Shown here: in pieces, positions 21,742 through 30,939 of the stretch
Position numbering within the stretch: the stretch's first letter is position 1
Layout: each line of letters starts with the position of its first letter
Assembly: GCF_001279725.1 (NCBI RefSeq)
Contig: NZ_LGDE01000445.1
Span: 1 to 31,146, forward strand
DNA length: 31,146 nt
Origin: Streptomyces sp. WM4235
Lineage (GTDB): Bacteria; Actinomycetota; Actinomycetes; Streptomycetales; Streptomycetaceae
Direction: 5' to 3'
Translations under genes and position numbers: made by a program
Notes under the pieces: model-generated
The model's database searches: none
Told to the model about the DNA's origin: nothing
What the model saw: the letters and a program-made list of their open reading frames with translations, nothing else

Positions 21742-24285
21742 TCACTCCAGGTAGTCCGCCGGGGGACGCCGGCCCCGCAGGAGTCCGCCCGGGCCCTGGT
21801 CCGGCGGGGGCTGGTCGCCCTGGCCGTCGCCCCCGGCGCTCTGGCCGCCCCGGCTCTGGCCACCACCGGTGTCGCCCCCGGTGGTCCGGCCCGCGGTGGC
21901 CTGTCCGCCGTTGGTCTGGCCGCCCTGGGTGTCGCCCCCGGTGCTCTGCCCGCCGTCGGTGTCGCCGCCCGTGTTCCGTCCGCCGTCGGTCTGCCCCTGG
22001 TCGCGGCCCTGGCCCTCGTTCCGCCCCTGTCCCTGCGTCCGACCCTGGTCCCGGCCGCCCTGGTCCCCGCCGTCGCTCGGCCGGGCGGGCCGGCTCGGCG
22101 ACACGGGAGCGGCGGGGGTCCGGCTGCCCGGGTTCTGCGTCCGGCTCGGCTCGACGGGTGGCTCCGGGGGTGGGGCCGCGCCCTCCTGGAGTTCGAGGTC
22201 GAAGTCGACCGGGTCCGTGGTCTCCAGGGCCGTCTTGGTGTACGCCGCCCAGATGCGCGCCGGGTACCCGCCGCCGCCGATGCGGTTCTCGCCGAGCGCC
22301 CCGTACAGGGACTCCAGCCTGCCCGTGTCGGGGTCCTGGCCCATCATCGAGACCACCGTGACCAGGTCCGGGGTGTACGCGGCGAACCAGGCGGCGCGGT
22401 CCAGTTCGGCGGTGCCGGTCTTGCCGGCCGCCGGCCGGCCGGCGGCGAGGGCGGCCGTGCCGGTGCCGTTGTCCACCACGCTGACCAGCATCGAGGTGGT
22501 GGTGTCCGCCGATTCGCGGCTGACGGCCTGCTGCGGGGCGCGGTCGGGGAGGCGGACGGTGTCGCCGCCCTTGCTGATCTTCTCCAGGAAGGTGTAGGGG
22601 GTGCGGCGGCCGTGGTCGGCGAGCGTCGCGTAGGCCTGGGTCATGTCCAGGACGCTGGCCTGGATGGTGCCGAGTGCCATCGCCGGGCCGGGATCCCAGT
22701 TCGGGGTGTTCGCGGGGATGCCGAGGGCGACCGCCGTCTCCTTGACCTTGGCGGTGCCGACGTCGACGACCATCTGGGCGAAGACGGTGTTGACGGAGAG
22801 GTCGGTGGCGGTGCTCACGGTGATGTCCCCGTACGACAACTGCCCCTCGTTCTCCGGCGCGTAGACCAGCCGGGTGCCCACGACCCGGCGCTTGTTGTCG
22901 CCGTTGAAGAGGGTGTTCGGGGTGATGGGGCGGCCGTCCTGGGTGTGGGAGTCGTTCTCGACGGCGGCCGCGAACACGAACGGCTTGAAGGTGGAGGCCA
23001 CCTGGTAGTCGTGCCGGGTCGCGTTGTTCACGTACTGGCGGGTGTAGTCGATGCCGCCGTACATGGCGACGACCTTGCCGGTGGCCGGGTCGATGGAGAC
23101 CCCGCCGGCCCGTACGACGCGGTCGGCCTTGCGCGTCCTCGGGTCGAGTTTGGCGACCATCTCGGTGTCGACGGCGGCGACGAAGGCGTTCTGGCGGCGC
23201 CTGTCGATGGTCGTGGCGATCCGGTAGCCGCCCTCGGCGAGGGTCTTGTCGTCGAGGATCCCGCGATCGACGATGTAGTCCTTGACGGCTTCGACGAGGT
23301 AGCCGCGCTGCCCGGACAGCCCGGCCGCCGGGCGGAGTTTGCCGGGTTCGGGGAACCGGGCCGCCGCCCGTTCGGCCGGGGTCATCCAGCCCTTCTTCAC
23401 CATGCCGTCGAGGACGTAGTTCCAGCGGGCGACGGCGCGACCGCGGCTCTGCGGGTGGGCGACGACGTCGAAGGCGCTGGGGGAGTTGAGGAGGGTGGCG
23501 AGGTAGGCGCCCTCGGCGGTGCCGAGCGTACCCACGTCCTTGCCGTAGTAGGCCTGGGCGGCGGCCTGGATGCCGTAGGCGTTGCGGCCGAAGTAACTGG
23601 AGTTCAGATAGCCCTCCAGGATGTAGTCCTTCGACTTCTCACGGCCGAGTTTGATCGCGATGAAGAACTCCTTGGCCTTCCGCTTCACCGTCTGTTCCTG
23701 GCCCAGGTAGTAGTTCTTGACGTACTGCTGGGTGATGGTCGAGCCGGACTGCCTGCCCTTGCCGGTGAGCGTGTTCCACGCGGCGCGGAGCATCGCCTTG
23801 GGATCCACCGCCCGTTCGGAGTGGAAGTCCCGGTCCTCGGCGGCCAGTACGGTCTCCTGGACCGTGCGCGGGACCTGGGAGAGCGCGACGTTGACCCGGT
23901 CGACCTCGCCGTCACGGGCGAGCGGGGAGCCGTCGGCGTAGAGGTAGACGTTGGACTGGGCGGTGGCGGCGGCGTTGGCGGGCGGGATGCGGACCAACAG
24001 GTAGCCGGCGACCAGGGCGCCGCCGACCAGCAGGGCGATCAGCAGGACGCCGCCCAGGAGCATGCGCCAGGTGGGGAGGGCCCGGCGCCAACCGGTCCGC
24101 CCGCGCCTGGCCTTGCCGGGCTTCGGGCCCGTGCTCCCGGCCGTGTTCCCGGCGGTCCGCGCGCCGCCGTCCTCGTCCCGGGGCGTGCCCCCGGGGCCAC
24201 GTCCGACGCTCGGGGTCGGTTGCGGTTCGTCGGGGGAGTCCGGGTCGCGAGGAGTCCAGCCCGGGGGTGGTGACTGGTCGCTCAT
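21742..24285 (-). CDS. Class A penicillin-binding protein (bifunctional)
   Basis: This 847-residue protein builds peptidoglycan. An N-terminal Pro/Gly-rich cytoplasmic tail (1-70) precedes one membrane anchor (about 74-98). The GT51 glycosyltransferase domain has catalytic E150 in AAEDRDF and GSTITQQ (181-187). The transpeptidase domain has S431-TFK (active-site Ser and Lys), SVN (497-499) and KTGT (622-625). After about residue 700 comes a 147-residue tail rich in Gly, Gln, Arg and Asp with GGDT/GGQT repeats, likely disordered and outside the cell. The ATG at 24285 has an upstream AGGAG-like sequence. Longer frames are rejected because they overlap the divergent ABC gene. Confidence 0.94.
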   Translation of the reverse strand: MSDQSPPPGWTPRDPDSPDEPQPTPSVGRGPGGTPRDEDGGARTAGNTAGSTGPKPGKARRGRTGWRRALPTWRMLLGGVLLIALLVGGALVAGYLLVRIPPANAAATAQSNVYLYADGSPLARDGEVDRVNVALSQVPRTVQETVLAAEDRDFHSERAVDPKAMLRAAWNTLTGKGRQSGSTITQQYVKNYYLGQEQTVKRKAKEFFIAIKLGREKSKDYILEGYLNSSYFGRNAYGIQAAAQAYYGKDVGTLGTAEGAYLATLLNSPSAFDVVAHPQSRGRAVARWNYVLDGMVKKGWMTPAERAAARFPEPGKLRPAAGLSGQRGYLVEAVKDYIVDRGILDDKTLAEGGYRIATTIDRRRQNAFVAAVDTEMVAKLDPRTRKADRVVRAGGVSIDPATGKVVAMYGGIDYTRQYVNNATRHDYQVASTFKPFVFAAAVENDSHTQDGRPITPNTLFNGDNKRRVVGTRLVYAPENEGQLSYGDITVSTATDLSVNTVFAQMVVDVGTAKVKETAVALGIPANTPNWDPGPAMALGTIQASVLDMTQAYATLADHGRRTPYTFLEKISKGGDTVRLPDRAPQQAVSRESADTTTSMLVSVVDNGTGTAALAAGRPAAGKTGTAELDRAAWFAAYTPDLVTVVSMMGQDPDTGRLESLYGALGENRIGGGGYPARIWAAYTKTALETTDPVDFDLELQEGAAPPPEPPVEPSRTQNPGSRTPAAPVSPSRPARPSDGGDQGGRDQGRTQGQGRNEGQGRDQGQTDGGRNTGGDTDGGQSTGGDTQGGQTNGGQATAGRTTGGDTGGGQSRGGQSAGGDGQGDQPPPDQGPGGLLRGRRPPADYLE

Positions 24286-24462
24286 CTCCTGGGCTCCTCG
24301 CGGCCGCCGTGCCAAATGTCCACATCTGTCCCTCATGGTGTCTACCTGATGACCACTGATTCCGCGCCGGACGGGCATAAATCGGTCGCGTGGATCGCCC
24401 CTCCGCACTAAGCTCGCGCGCTTTGGCCGACACAGGAACGACGTGGGAAACGGAGGGATACG

Positions 24463-25278
24463 GTGCGTCAGAGAGCTGCTCTCTACACGGCCGTCGCAGC
24501 CGGCGGATTCCGGCGCTACGCCACCTACGGGACGGCGACCGCGGCCGGTGTGTTCACCAACACCGTGTTCGGTTTCATCGTCGCGTACACGTACATGGCG
24601 CTCTGGGACGAGCGCCCCGGCCTCGGCGGGTACGACCAGGCCGAGGCCCTCACCTTCGTCTGGGTCAGCCAGTCGCTGCTGGCGGCCGGGGCGCTCATCG
24701 GGGGCGGGTTCCAGGAGGAGATCCAGGAGCGGGTCCGCACGGGGGACATCGCCGTGGACCTGTACCGCCCGGCGGACCTCCAGATGTGGTGGCTCGCCTC
24801 CGACCTGGGCCGGGCCGCCTTCCAACTGCTGGGGCGCGGGGTGCTGCCGATCGTGGCGGGCGCGCTCGCGTTCCGGCTGGCGCTGCCGACCGACCCGTGG
24901 CGCTGGGCGCTCTTCATGGTGTCCGTGATCCTCGGACTGGTGGTCGGCTTCGGGGTGCGCTACCTGCTCGGGCTGGCCGCCTTCTGGCTGATGGACGGGG
25001 CCGGGATCAACCTGATGGCGACCGTCGTGTCGATCTTCTGCTCGGGGATGCTGCTGCCGCTGACGATCTTCCCCGGCGCCTTCGGGGAGTTCGTCCGCGC
25101 CCTGCCGTGGGCGGCGATGCTCCAGGTGCCGATGGACGTGTTGATGGGCAAGCACTCCGGGGCCGGGGGCGCCGCCGGGGCGCTCGGGTTCCAGGTGTTC
25201 TGGGCGGTCGTCCTGCTGGGGCTGGGGCGGCTGGTCCAGTCGGCGGCGACGCGCAAGGTGGTGGTCCAGGGTGGCTGA
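24463..25278 (+). CDS. ABC exporter permease 1 (ABC-2 type)
   Basis: This is a 271-residue membrane protein with about six helices, of the ABC-2 membrane family with the fairly specific pattern RTGDIAVDLYRPADLQMWWLASDLGR (about 90-115) seen in paired permeases of this group. The start is a GTG at 24463 with GGAGGG 6 nt upstream; TAAGCT (24409-24414) is a possible -10 box. It ends overlapping the next gene by 8 bp. With the two following genes it makes an exporter of unknown substrate. Confidence 0.87.
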   Translation: MRQRAALYTAVAAGGFRRYATYGTATAAGVFTNTVFGFIVAYTYMALWDERPGLGGYDQAEALTFVWVSQSLLAAGALIGGGFQEEIQERVRTGDIAVDLYRPADLQMWWLASDLGRAAFQLLGRGVLPIVAGALAFRLALPTDPWRWALFMVSVILGLVVGFGVRYLLGLAAFWLMDGAGINLMATVVSIFCSGMLLPLTIFPGAFGEFVRALPWAAMLQVPMDVLMGKHSGAGGAAGALGFQVFWAVVLLGLGRLVQSAATRKVVVQGG

Positions 25279-26143
25279 GACGACGCTGGAGCGGCCGCCG
25301 GTCGGACTGTCGGACCTCCCGCGACGCGGTCGGGTGCGGGAGGGGCTGCGGGGCTACCGGCTGATCGCGGCGATGTGGATCCGCTCGACGATGACGTACC
25401 GGGCGTCGTTCCTGCTGTCCACCTTCGGGAACGCGGTGATCACCCTGCTCGACTTCGTGGCGATCTCCATCATGTTCTCGCACGTGGACGCGCTGGGCGG
25501 CTTCACCCTGCCCGAGATCGCCCTGCTGTACGGGTCCTGCTCGGCCTCCCTGGGCCTCGCGGACCTGCTGCTGGGCAACACCGACCGGATCGGCGTCCGG
25601 ATCCGGGACGGCTCGCTCGACACGATGCTGGTGCGGCCGGTGCCGGTGCTCGCGCAGGTGGCGGCGGACCGGTTCGCGTTGCGACGGGTGGGTCGGATCG
25701 CCCAGGGGCTCGGTGTGCTGACCTGGGCGCTCTGGACACTGGGCCCCCAGGTGGCGTGGACGCCCGGGAAGGTGCTGCTGGTACCGGTGATGATCACGGC
25801 CGGGGCGGCGATCTTCGGGGCGGTGATGGTGGCCGGGGCGGCGTTCCAGTTCGTCGCGGGCGACGCGGCGGAGGTGCAGAACTCCTTCACCTACGGCGGC
25901 TGCACGATGCTCCAGTACCCGCCGACCGTCTTCGCGAAGGACCTGCTGCGCGGGGTGACCTTCATCGTGCCGCTGGCCTTCGTCAACTGGCTGCCCGCAC
26001 TGCACGTGCTGGGGCGGCCCGACCCGTTGGGCCTGCCGGGATGGGTGGCCTACCTGAGCCCCCTGGTGGCCTTCGTGGTGTTCCTGCCCGCGTCGCTCGC
26101 GTGGCGCGCGGGAGTTCGTTCGTACCGCAGCACGGGGAGTTGA
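25271..26143 (+). CDS. ABC exporter permease 2 (ABC-2 type)
   Basis: This is a 290-residue paralogue of the preceding permease. Its [24 protein letters not shown] stretch corresponds to the DLYRP stretch of the partner. About six helices. The GTG at 25271 overlaps the upstream stop, with no clear ribosome-binding site, so translation is probably coupled. Seven bp separate its stop from the ATPase gene. The two different permeases suggest a heterodimeric transmembrane core. Confidence 0.87.
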   Translation: MAETTLERPPVGLSDLPRRGRVREGLRGYRLIAAMWIRSTMTYRASFLLSTFGNAVITLLDFVAISIMFSHVDALGGFTLPEIALLYGSCSASLGLADLLLGNTDRIGVRIRDGSLDTMLVRPVPVLAQVAADRFALRRVGRIAQGLGVLTWALWTLGPQVAWTPGKVLLVPVMITAGAAIFGAVMVAGAAFQFVAGDAAEVQNSFTYGGCTMLQYPPTVFAKDLLRGVTFIVPLAFVNWLPALHVLGRPDPLGLPGWVAYLSPLVAFVVFLPASLAWRAGVRSYRSTGS

Positions 26144-26150
26144 GGCAGGG

Positions 26151-27122
26151 ATGGCAACGGACACGTTGATCTCGCTGGACGGGGTCGAGAAGGTCTTCGA
26201 CGTACGACGCCGCGTGGGCCTGGTACGTCGGGAGAAACGCCGGGTCAGGGCCGTGGACGGGATCAGCTTCGAGATCGCGCGGGGCGAGGTCGTCGGCTAC
26301 ATCGGACCGAACGGCGCCGGCAAGTCCACCACGATCAAGATGCTGACGGGGATCCTCACCCCGAGCGCCGGCCGGCTCCGCGTGGCCGGCATCGACCCGG
26401 CACGGGAGCGGATGCGGCTCGCGCACCGGATCGGGGTGGTGTTCGGGCAGCGCACCACGCTCTGGTGGGACCTGCCGCTGAAGGACTCCTACGGGCTGAT
26501 GCGGCGGATGTACCGGATCCCGGCGGCGCGGTTCAAGGAGAACCTGGAACGCTGCGTGGACCGGTTGGACCTGGCCGAGCTGCTCGACGTACCGGTACGC
26601 CAACTGTCGTTGGGGCAGCGGATGCGCGGTGACATCGCGGCGGCGCTGCTGCACGATCCGGAGGTGTTGTACCTGGACGAGCCGACGATCGGGCTCGACG
26701 TGGTGAGCAAGGCGAGGGTACGCGGGTTCCTGCGGCAGTTGAACGAGGAACTGGGCACGACGGTCCTGCTGACCACGCACGACCTCCAGGACATCGAGCA
26801 GCTCTGCGAGCGGGTGATGGTGATCGACCACGGGCGGTTGATGTACGACGGTCCGCTGGGCGGGTTGCACACGTCGGTGGCCGGCGGGGCGGGCGAGCGG
26901 ACGCTGGTGGTGGACCTGGAACGGGAGGTCCCGCCGATCGAGGTGGTCGGGGCGCGGGTGGTGCGGGTGGACGGGCCCCGGCAGTGGCTGGCGTTCCCCG
27001 CGCAGGCGTCGGCGGCGCCGCTGGTGGCGGCGGTGGCGGCGCAGTACCCGCTGGTGGACCTGTCGGTGCGCGAGCCGGACATCGAGGACGTGATCGCGCG
27101 GATGTACGCGGGCCGGGGGTGA
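26151..27122 (+). CDS. ABC exporter ATPase
   Basis: This is a 323-residue nucleotide-binding protein. Walker A is GPNGAGKST (52-60), the signature is LSLGQ (152-156, Leu instead of the usual Gly at the third position), Walker B is VLYLDEP (172-178) with D176 and E177, and the H-loop is TTHDL. An approximately 85-residue C-terminal extension follows, as in DrrA-type and related exporter ATPases. It has AGGCAGGG before the ATG. It powers the two permeases upstream; the substrate is not evident. Confidence 0.92.
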   Translation: MATDTLISLDGVEKVFDVRRRVGLVRREKRRVRAVDGISFEIARGEVVGYIGPNGAGKSTTIKMLTGILTPSAGRLRVAGIDPARERMRLAHRIGVVFGQRTTLWWDLPLKDSYGLMRRMYRIPAARFKENLERCVDRLDLAELLDVPVRQLSLGQRMRGDIAAALLHDPEVLYLDEPTIGLDVVSKARVRGFLRQLNEELGTTVLLTTHDLQDIEQLCERVMVIDHGRLMYDGPLGGLHTSVAGGAGERTLVVDLEREVPPIEVVGARVVRVDGPRQWLAFPAQASAAPLVAAVAAQYPLVDLSVREPDIEDVIARMYAGRG

Positions 27123-27235
27123 CGCCTCGTCCACGGCGCGGGGGCGGGGGCGCACGCCGCGGGTCCGGGGCGACTCAGGGTAAAGCCCGGGTGCGGTGGG
27201 CCGCTCGGGCCATACAACTCGCCGCGATCACTGCA

Positions 27236-27241
27236 TAGGCT
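27236..27241 (+). promoter_or_regulatory. -10 box of the DUF1707 gene (leaderless)
   Basis: TAGGCT ends 7 nt before the ATG at 27249; identical hexamer and spacing to rph. Confidence 0.55.
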
Positions 27242-27248
27242 GGGCCAC

Positions 27249-27923
27249 ATGAGTGACGATCGGTCGGAGAGGCCGTTGCCGGAACTGAGGGCGTCCGATG
27301 CCGACCGGGACCGGGTGGTGGAGCGCCTGCGGGACGCCGTCGCCGAGGGCCGGCTGGACATGGAGGAGTTCGAGGAGAGGCTGGAGGCGGCGTACGCGTC
27401 CCGTACCTACGGTGAGTTGGAACCGCTGACGCGCGACCTGCCCGCCGTGCCGGGGGCCGTGGCCCCCCTGGCGTCCGGGCAGCCCGCGCCCGCGGGTTCC
27501 GGTGTCGCGTGGCCCGCGCGGATCGGCGGCTCGGGCACCTCCGCCACGGCCGTCGCCGTGATGTCGGGGTTCCAGCGCAAGGGGCACTGGACGGTGCCCG
27601 CCCGCTTCAACGCGGTGGCGTTCTGGGGCGGCGGCGAGCTGGACCTGCGGGAGGCGAACTTCGCCCAGCGAGAGGTGGTGATCACCTGCGTCGCCGTCAT
27701 GGGCGGGATCCAGATCATCGTGCCGCCGGGCGTGGAGGTGGACGTTCGGGGCATCGGGGTGATGGGCGCCTTCGATCAGCGCCCGAGCTCCGAGCGGGCG
27801 GAACCGGGGGCTCCGCGGGTGGTCGTGAACGGCTTCGCCTTCTGGGGCGGGGTCGAGATCAAGGTCAAGCCGCCGAAGACGCCCAAGCAGGCGCGCGGCG
27901 GGCGGCCCCGCAAGGAGCTGTAG
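27249..27923 (+). CDS. DUF1707 protein with LiaF-like C-terminal region
   Basis: This is a 224-residue protein. The DUF1707 domain (about 13-65) shows RASDADRDRVVERLRDAVAEGRL and FEERLEAAYASRTYGELEPL. A Pro/Ala linker follows. The C-terminal half (about 115-205) has VAFWGGGELDLREANF, a VMGGIQIIVPPGVEVDV block and VNGFAFWGGVEIKV, a pattern resembling the cell-wall-active antibiotic response (LiaF/VraT-like) region. There is no clear membrane helix. A cell-envelope stress link is a guess from the domain. Confidence 0.88.
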   Translation: MSDDRSERPLPELRASDADRDRVVERLRDAVAEGRLDMEEFEERLEAAYASRTYGELEPLTRDLPAVPGAVAPLASGQPAPAGSGVAWPARIGGSGTSATAVAVMSGFQRKGHWTVPARFNAVAFWGGGELDLREANFAQREVVITCVAVMGGIQIIVPPGVEVDVRGIGVMGAFDQRPSSERAEPGAPRVVVNGFAFWGGVEIKVKPPKTPKQARGGRPRKEL

Positions 27924-27949
27924 GCGTTCCTCGCGGATCTTGCCGGGGA
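27924..27949 (+). repeat. Dispersed intergenic repeat, degenerate copy 3
   Basis: Starts immediately after the DUF1707 stop codon. Shares CGGATCTTGCCGGGG exactly with the family consensus but diverges in the first 10 bases. Confidence 0.4.
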
Positions 27950-28036
27950 GGTTCGCCCGGATCGCCGACGGTCCTCCCTCGGGGGGATCGGTACGGCGCG
28001 CCGGGAACTCCTCGGACCTCCCGGGAGTCGGATGCT

Positions 28037-29410
28037 ATGCAGACAAAACCGGCCACCGGGGGAAGGCAGGAGCACGTGGAAGACGTGGACAACCGCGACA
28101 GGGCGCACGCCGGGGCCGCGGCACCGGCCGCACCACCCGCCCGAGGCGCGTTCGTGTTCAACGCGGCGGACGAGGAGCGGCAGCGCGGCGTACGCCGGAT
28201 GAAGGCCACCGCCACCGGCCTGCTGGTCCTGGTGGCACTGGTCTACGTGCTCGCCACATGGGCGGAGCACAGGGGCGCGGGCGCCTGGGCCGGGTATGTG
28301 GCGGCGGCGGCCGAGGCGGGCATGGTCGGCGCGCTCGCCGACTGGTTCGCGGTCACCGCGCTGTTCCGGCGACCGCTGGGCCTGCCCATCCCGCACACCG
28401 CGATCATCCCGACGAAGAAGGACCAGCTCGGCGTCTCCCTCGGGGAGTTCGTCGGGGAGAACTTCCTCTCCGCGGAAGTGGTGCGGGCCCGCCTCGGCGC
28501 GCTCGGGATCGGCGGCCGGCTCGGATCCTGGCTGGCGGAGCCCGCCCACGCCGACCGGGTCACGGCGGAGTTGGCCACCGCGCTGCGCGGGGCGCTGACC
28601 GTCCTGCGCGACGCCGACGTCCAGGCCGTCGTCGGCGAGGCGATCACCAGACGGGCCGAGAGCGCCGAGATCGCGCCCGGCATCGGAAAGATGCTGGAGC
28701 GGGTCGTCGCGGACGGCGGGCACCACCGCGGCGTCGACCTGATCTGCGTCAAGGCGCACGACTGGCTCGTGCTGCACGGGGACTCGGTCATGGACGCGGT
28801 ACAGGGCGGTGCCCCCGGCTGGACCCCCCGGTTCGTCGACCGCAAGATCGGCGACCGGGTGTACAAGGAGCTGCTGCGCTTCGTCACCGAGATGCGGGAC
28901 ATGCCCGAGCACCCGGCACGGGGCGCGGTGGACCGGTTCCTGAAGGACTTCGCGGTCGACCTGCAATCGGACACCGACACCCGGGCACGGGTCGAGCGGC
29001 TCAAGAACGACGTCCTGTCCCGGGGCGAGGTGCAGGACGTGATCGCCTCGGCCTGGACCGCGATCCGGTCGATGATCCTCTCGGCGGCCGAGGACGAGCA
29101 GAGCGAACTGCGCCTGCGGGTGCGGTCCTCGTTGATGTCCCTGGGCGCGCGGCTGGCCACGGACGGCCGGCTCCAGGCCAAGCTGGAGGGCTGGATCGAG
29201 GGCGCGCTGGTGTACGTGGTCACCACCTACCGGACGGAGGTCACCTCGTTGATCACCGACACGGTGGCGGGATGGGACGCGGAGCACACCTCGCGGAAGA
29301 TCGAGGCGCACATCGGGCGCGACCTCCAGTTCATCCGGATCAACGGCACGGTCGTGGGCGCGTTGGCGGGACTGCTCATCTACTCGGTGTCGAAGGCGTT
29401 CGGGGCGTAG
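28037..29410 (+). CDS. DUF445 membrane protein
   Basis: This is a 457-residue protein from ATG 28037 (GGGAG 9 nt upstream); a GTG at 28076 is an alternative. A charged N-terminus leads to a membrane helix (about 58-74). The family hallmark ADWFAVTALFRRPLGLPIP starts near residue 101, followed by HTAIIPTKKDQLG. The long middle is mostly helical and soluble. The C-terminal INGTVVGALAGLLIYSVSK (about 435-453) is a second membrane helix. The function of DUF445 is not known. It stands alone and is followed by copy 2 of the dispersed repeat. Confidence 0.88.
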   Translation: MQTKPATGGRQEHVEDVDNRDRAHAGAAAPAAPPARGAFVFNAADEERQRGVRRMKATATGLLVLVALVYVLATWAEHRGAGAWAGYVAAAAEAGMVGALADWFAVTALFRRPLGLPIPHTAIIPTKKDQLGVSLGEFVGENFLSAEVVRARLGALGIGGRLGSWLAEPAHADRVTAELATALRGALTVLRDADVQAVVGEAITRRAESAEIAPGIGKMLERVVADGGHHRGVDLICVKAHDWLVLHGDSVMDAVQGGAPGWTPRFVDRKIGDRVYKELLRFVTEMRDMPEHPARGAVDRFLKDFAVDLQSDTDTRARVERLKNDVLSRGEVQDVIASAWTAIRSMILSAAEDEQSELRLRVRSSLMSLGARLATDGRLQAKLEGWIEGALVYVVTTYRTEVTSLITDTVAGWDAEHTSRKIEAHIGRDLQFIRINGTVVGALAGLLIYSVSKAFGA

Positions 29411-29411
29411 G

Positions 29412-29437
29412 CCGTCTCTTTCGGACCTTGCCGGGGC
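29412..29437 (+). repeat. Dispersed 26-bp intergenic repeat, copy 2
   Basis: Starts two bases after the DUF445 stop codon and matches copy 1 (5124-5149) at 24 of 26 positions. Confidence 0.6.
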
Positions 29438-29490
29438 GGGCCTGGGCCCCGTCCTGGGCCCCGCACTCCGGCCGGGCTCAGGGGGGCGGC

Positions 29491-29790
29491 TCAGCCCCGG
29501 TCGGCCACGACCCAGGCGGCCGCCGCGACCACGCCCGCCGCGCCGAACACGGCCGGCCAGGCGCCGACCTTCTTGGCGAGGGGGTGGGAGCCCGCGAAGC
29601 CGGCCACGTACAGCGCCCCGAGTCCGGCCGCGGCGGGCGCGCCGGCCCGCCGGTGCCAGCCACGGCCGGCGGCGATCCCGGCCGCGCCGAGGACGACCCC
29701 GCCCAGGGGGCGCTTCCCGGTCCACCGGGCCACGGCGTAGCCGCCCACCAGTCCGGCCGCCGCCACCAACGAGGTCGGTACCCGCTCCAT
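29491..29790 (-). CDS. Small membrane protein, unknown function
   Basis: This is a 99-residue protein starting at ATG 29790 (GAGGGAG upstream). Three or four hydrophobic stretches rich in Ala and Gly (about 6-20, 28-45, 53-66, 78-95) with basic turns in between. It is convergent with DUF445. I do not recognise it. Confidence 0.6.
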   Translation of the reverse strand: MERVPTSLVAAAGLVGGYAVARWTGKRPLGGVVLGAAGIAAGRGWHRRAGAPAAAGLGALYVAGFAGSHPLAKKVGAWPAVFGAAGVVAAAAWVVADRG

Positions 29791-29841
29791 GTGTCCCACT
29801 CCCTCTGCGCGTTCTGACGTAGTCGCCCCGCACGGTCCGTT

Positions 29842-29873
29842 CAGTCCGGCAGTCCGGCAGTCCGGCAGTCCGG
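29842..29873 (+). repeat. 8-bp tandem repeat, four copies
   Basis: CAGTCCGG is repeated exactly four times (29842, 29850, 29858, 29866). It lies between the starts and stops of two minus-strand genes and is upstream of the small membrane protein at 29790. Confidence 0.85.
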
Positions 29874-29902
29874 GGAACCATGCGTACGGTTGTCCGACGA
29901 GG

Positions 29903-30079
29903 CTAACGCGAGCGCCTGGCCATCCGACGGGCACCCAGCGCCCCGCACACCATCGCGATCCCGCCGATCACCGAGTCCGGCACCGCGGCCTGCACCGAAG
30001 GCGGCAGCAACGCCACGCAACCGAGCACGAGGAGGAAGGCCAGGGCGCACCCGCCGGCCGCTCGAAACAGTCTGTCCAC
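29903..30079 (-). CDS. Possible small membrane protein
   Basis: A 58-residue ORF starting at GTG 30079 (reads MDRLFRAAGG): one membrane helix at about residues 11-30, a second at about 36-50, then an ARRMARRSR basic end. No ribosome-binding site or -10 box is convincing, so the start is uncertain; the frame continues upstream. The typical GC3 and the positively charged end favour a real gene. Confidence 0.45.
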   Translation of the reverse strand: MDRLFRAAGGCALAFLLVLGCVALLPPSVQAAVPDSVIGGIAMVCGALGARRMARRSR

Positions 30080-30298
30080 GGCTGGACAACGCGCCGTCCG
30101 GTTTCCCGACACGGAGACCGGGGAGGGGATTTGTCGCACACTCTCCTGATCCGCGTGATGCCCGTCCCGGCAACCCGAAGCGCATAAATTCGCTCTCCCA
30201 AGACAAACGGGAGATTCCCCACCACAGCCCTCGGGTGTCTGTGCCCGCGGGATCCGCCACCCCACCGCCCCACCCTCGACATCAGGAGCCCGGACATC
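30080..30298 (+). promoter_or_regulatory. Upstream region of the GNAT gene
   Basis: About 219 bp between divergent genes. The CATAAATTC patch near 30182 is the most AT-rich and is the best -10 area. AGGAG at 30284-30288 is the GNAT ribosome-binding site. No operator stands out. Confidence 0.3.
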
Positions 30299-30835
30299 GT
30301 GATCTGCTACGGACAGGCCGTCCTCGACCTCGCGGACGAACTGGTCGACGCCTACGCCGACGTCTTCTCCGCCCCACCGTGGAACGAGGATGAAGAAACC
30401 ATTCGCCTGTTCGCGGCCCGCCTCCCGGCCGACGCCCGGCGCCGTGGTTTCCGTACCGCCCTCGCCCAGTCCGCGACCGGCATCGACGGCTTCGCCACCG
30501 GCTGGCTCACCCCGAACGCCTTCCCCAAGAACCGCGCGTACGCCCAGGTCGCCGCCCAGCTCGGACCGGCCCGGGTCAAGGAACTCCTCACCGGCGCGCT
30601 GGAGATAGACGAACTCGCCGTACGCCCCCACGCGCGCGGCCGCGGCACCGGCCGCGACCTGCTCACCGAGATCACCGCCGACGCCCCCGACCGGCGCGCC
30701 TGGCTGCTGACCTCCCGGCTCGCCCACGACACGGTGGCGACGTACCGGCGCCTGGGCTGGCACGAGGTCACCGCGCTGCCCGGCACCGAGACCGGCGTCG
30801 TCGTCTTCCTGGCCCCGGACCACCCGAACCGCTGA
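30299..30835 (+). CDS. GNAT family acetyltransferase
   Basis: This is a 178-residue protein. The acetyl-CoA binding motif is RGRGTG at residues 113-118 within LEIDELAVRPHARGRGTGRDLL, followed by AWLLTSRLAHDTVATYRRLGW (motif B region). The N-terminal part (DLADELVDAYADVFSAPPW) is typical of one GNAT subgroup. The start is a GTG with AGGAG about 10 nt upstream. The acetyl acceptor is unknown. Confidence 0.88.
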   Translation: MICYGQAVLDLADELVDAYADVFSAPPWNEDEETIRLFAARLPADARRRGFRTALAQSATGIDGFATGWLTPNAFPKNRAYAQVAAQLGPARVKELLTGALEIDELAVRPHARGRGTGRDLLTEITADAPDRRAWLLTSRLAHDTVATYRRLGWHEVTALPGTETGVVVFLAPDHPNR

Positions 30836-30939
30836 TCCCGACCCGGCCCGGGGGTGGGCCGCACCGCCACCGGGCAGGTCCGCCCCATGACCACCACGCA
30901 GCGGACCCGCCCGACCCCTCCGAGCCGACCTGGCCGCGC

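Noticed and set aside
21724..24273. 849-residue open frame antisense to the penicillin-binding protein
   Set aside because: Same effect of GC-rich codon use. The minus strand has all PBP catalytic motifs in order.
29842..29873. CRISPR-like array
   Set aside because: The 8-bp units are directly tandem without spacers, and no cas genes are in the window.
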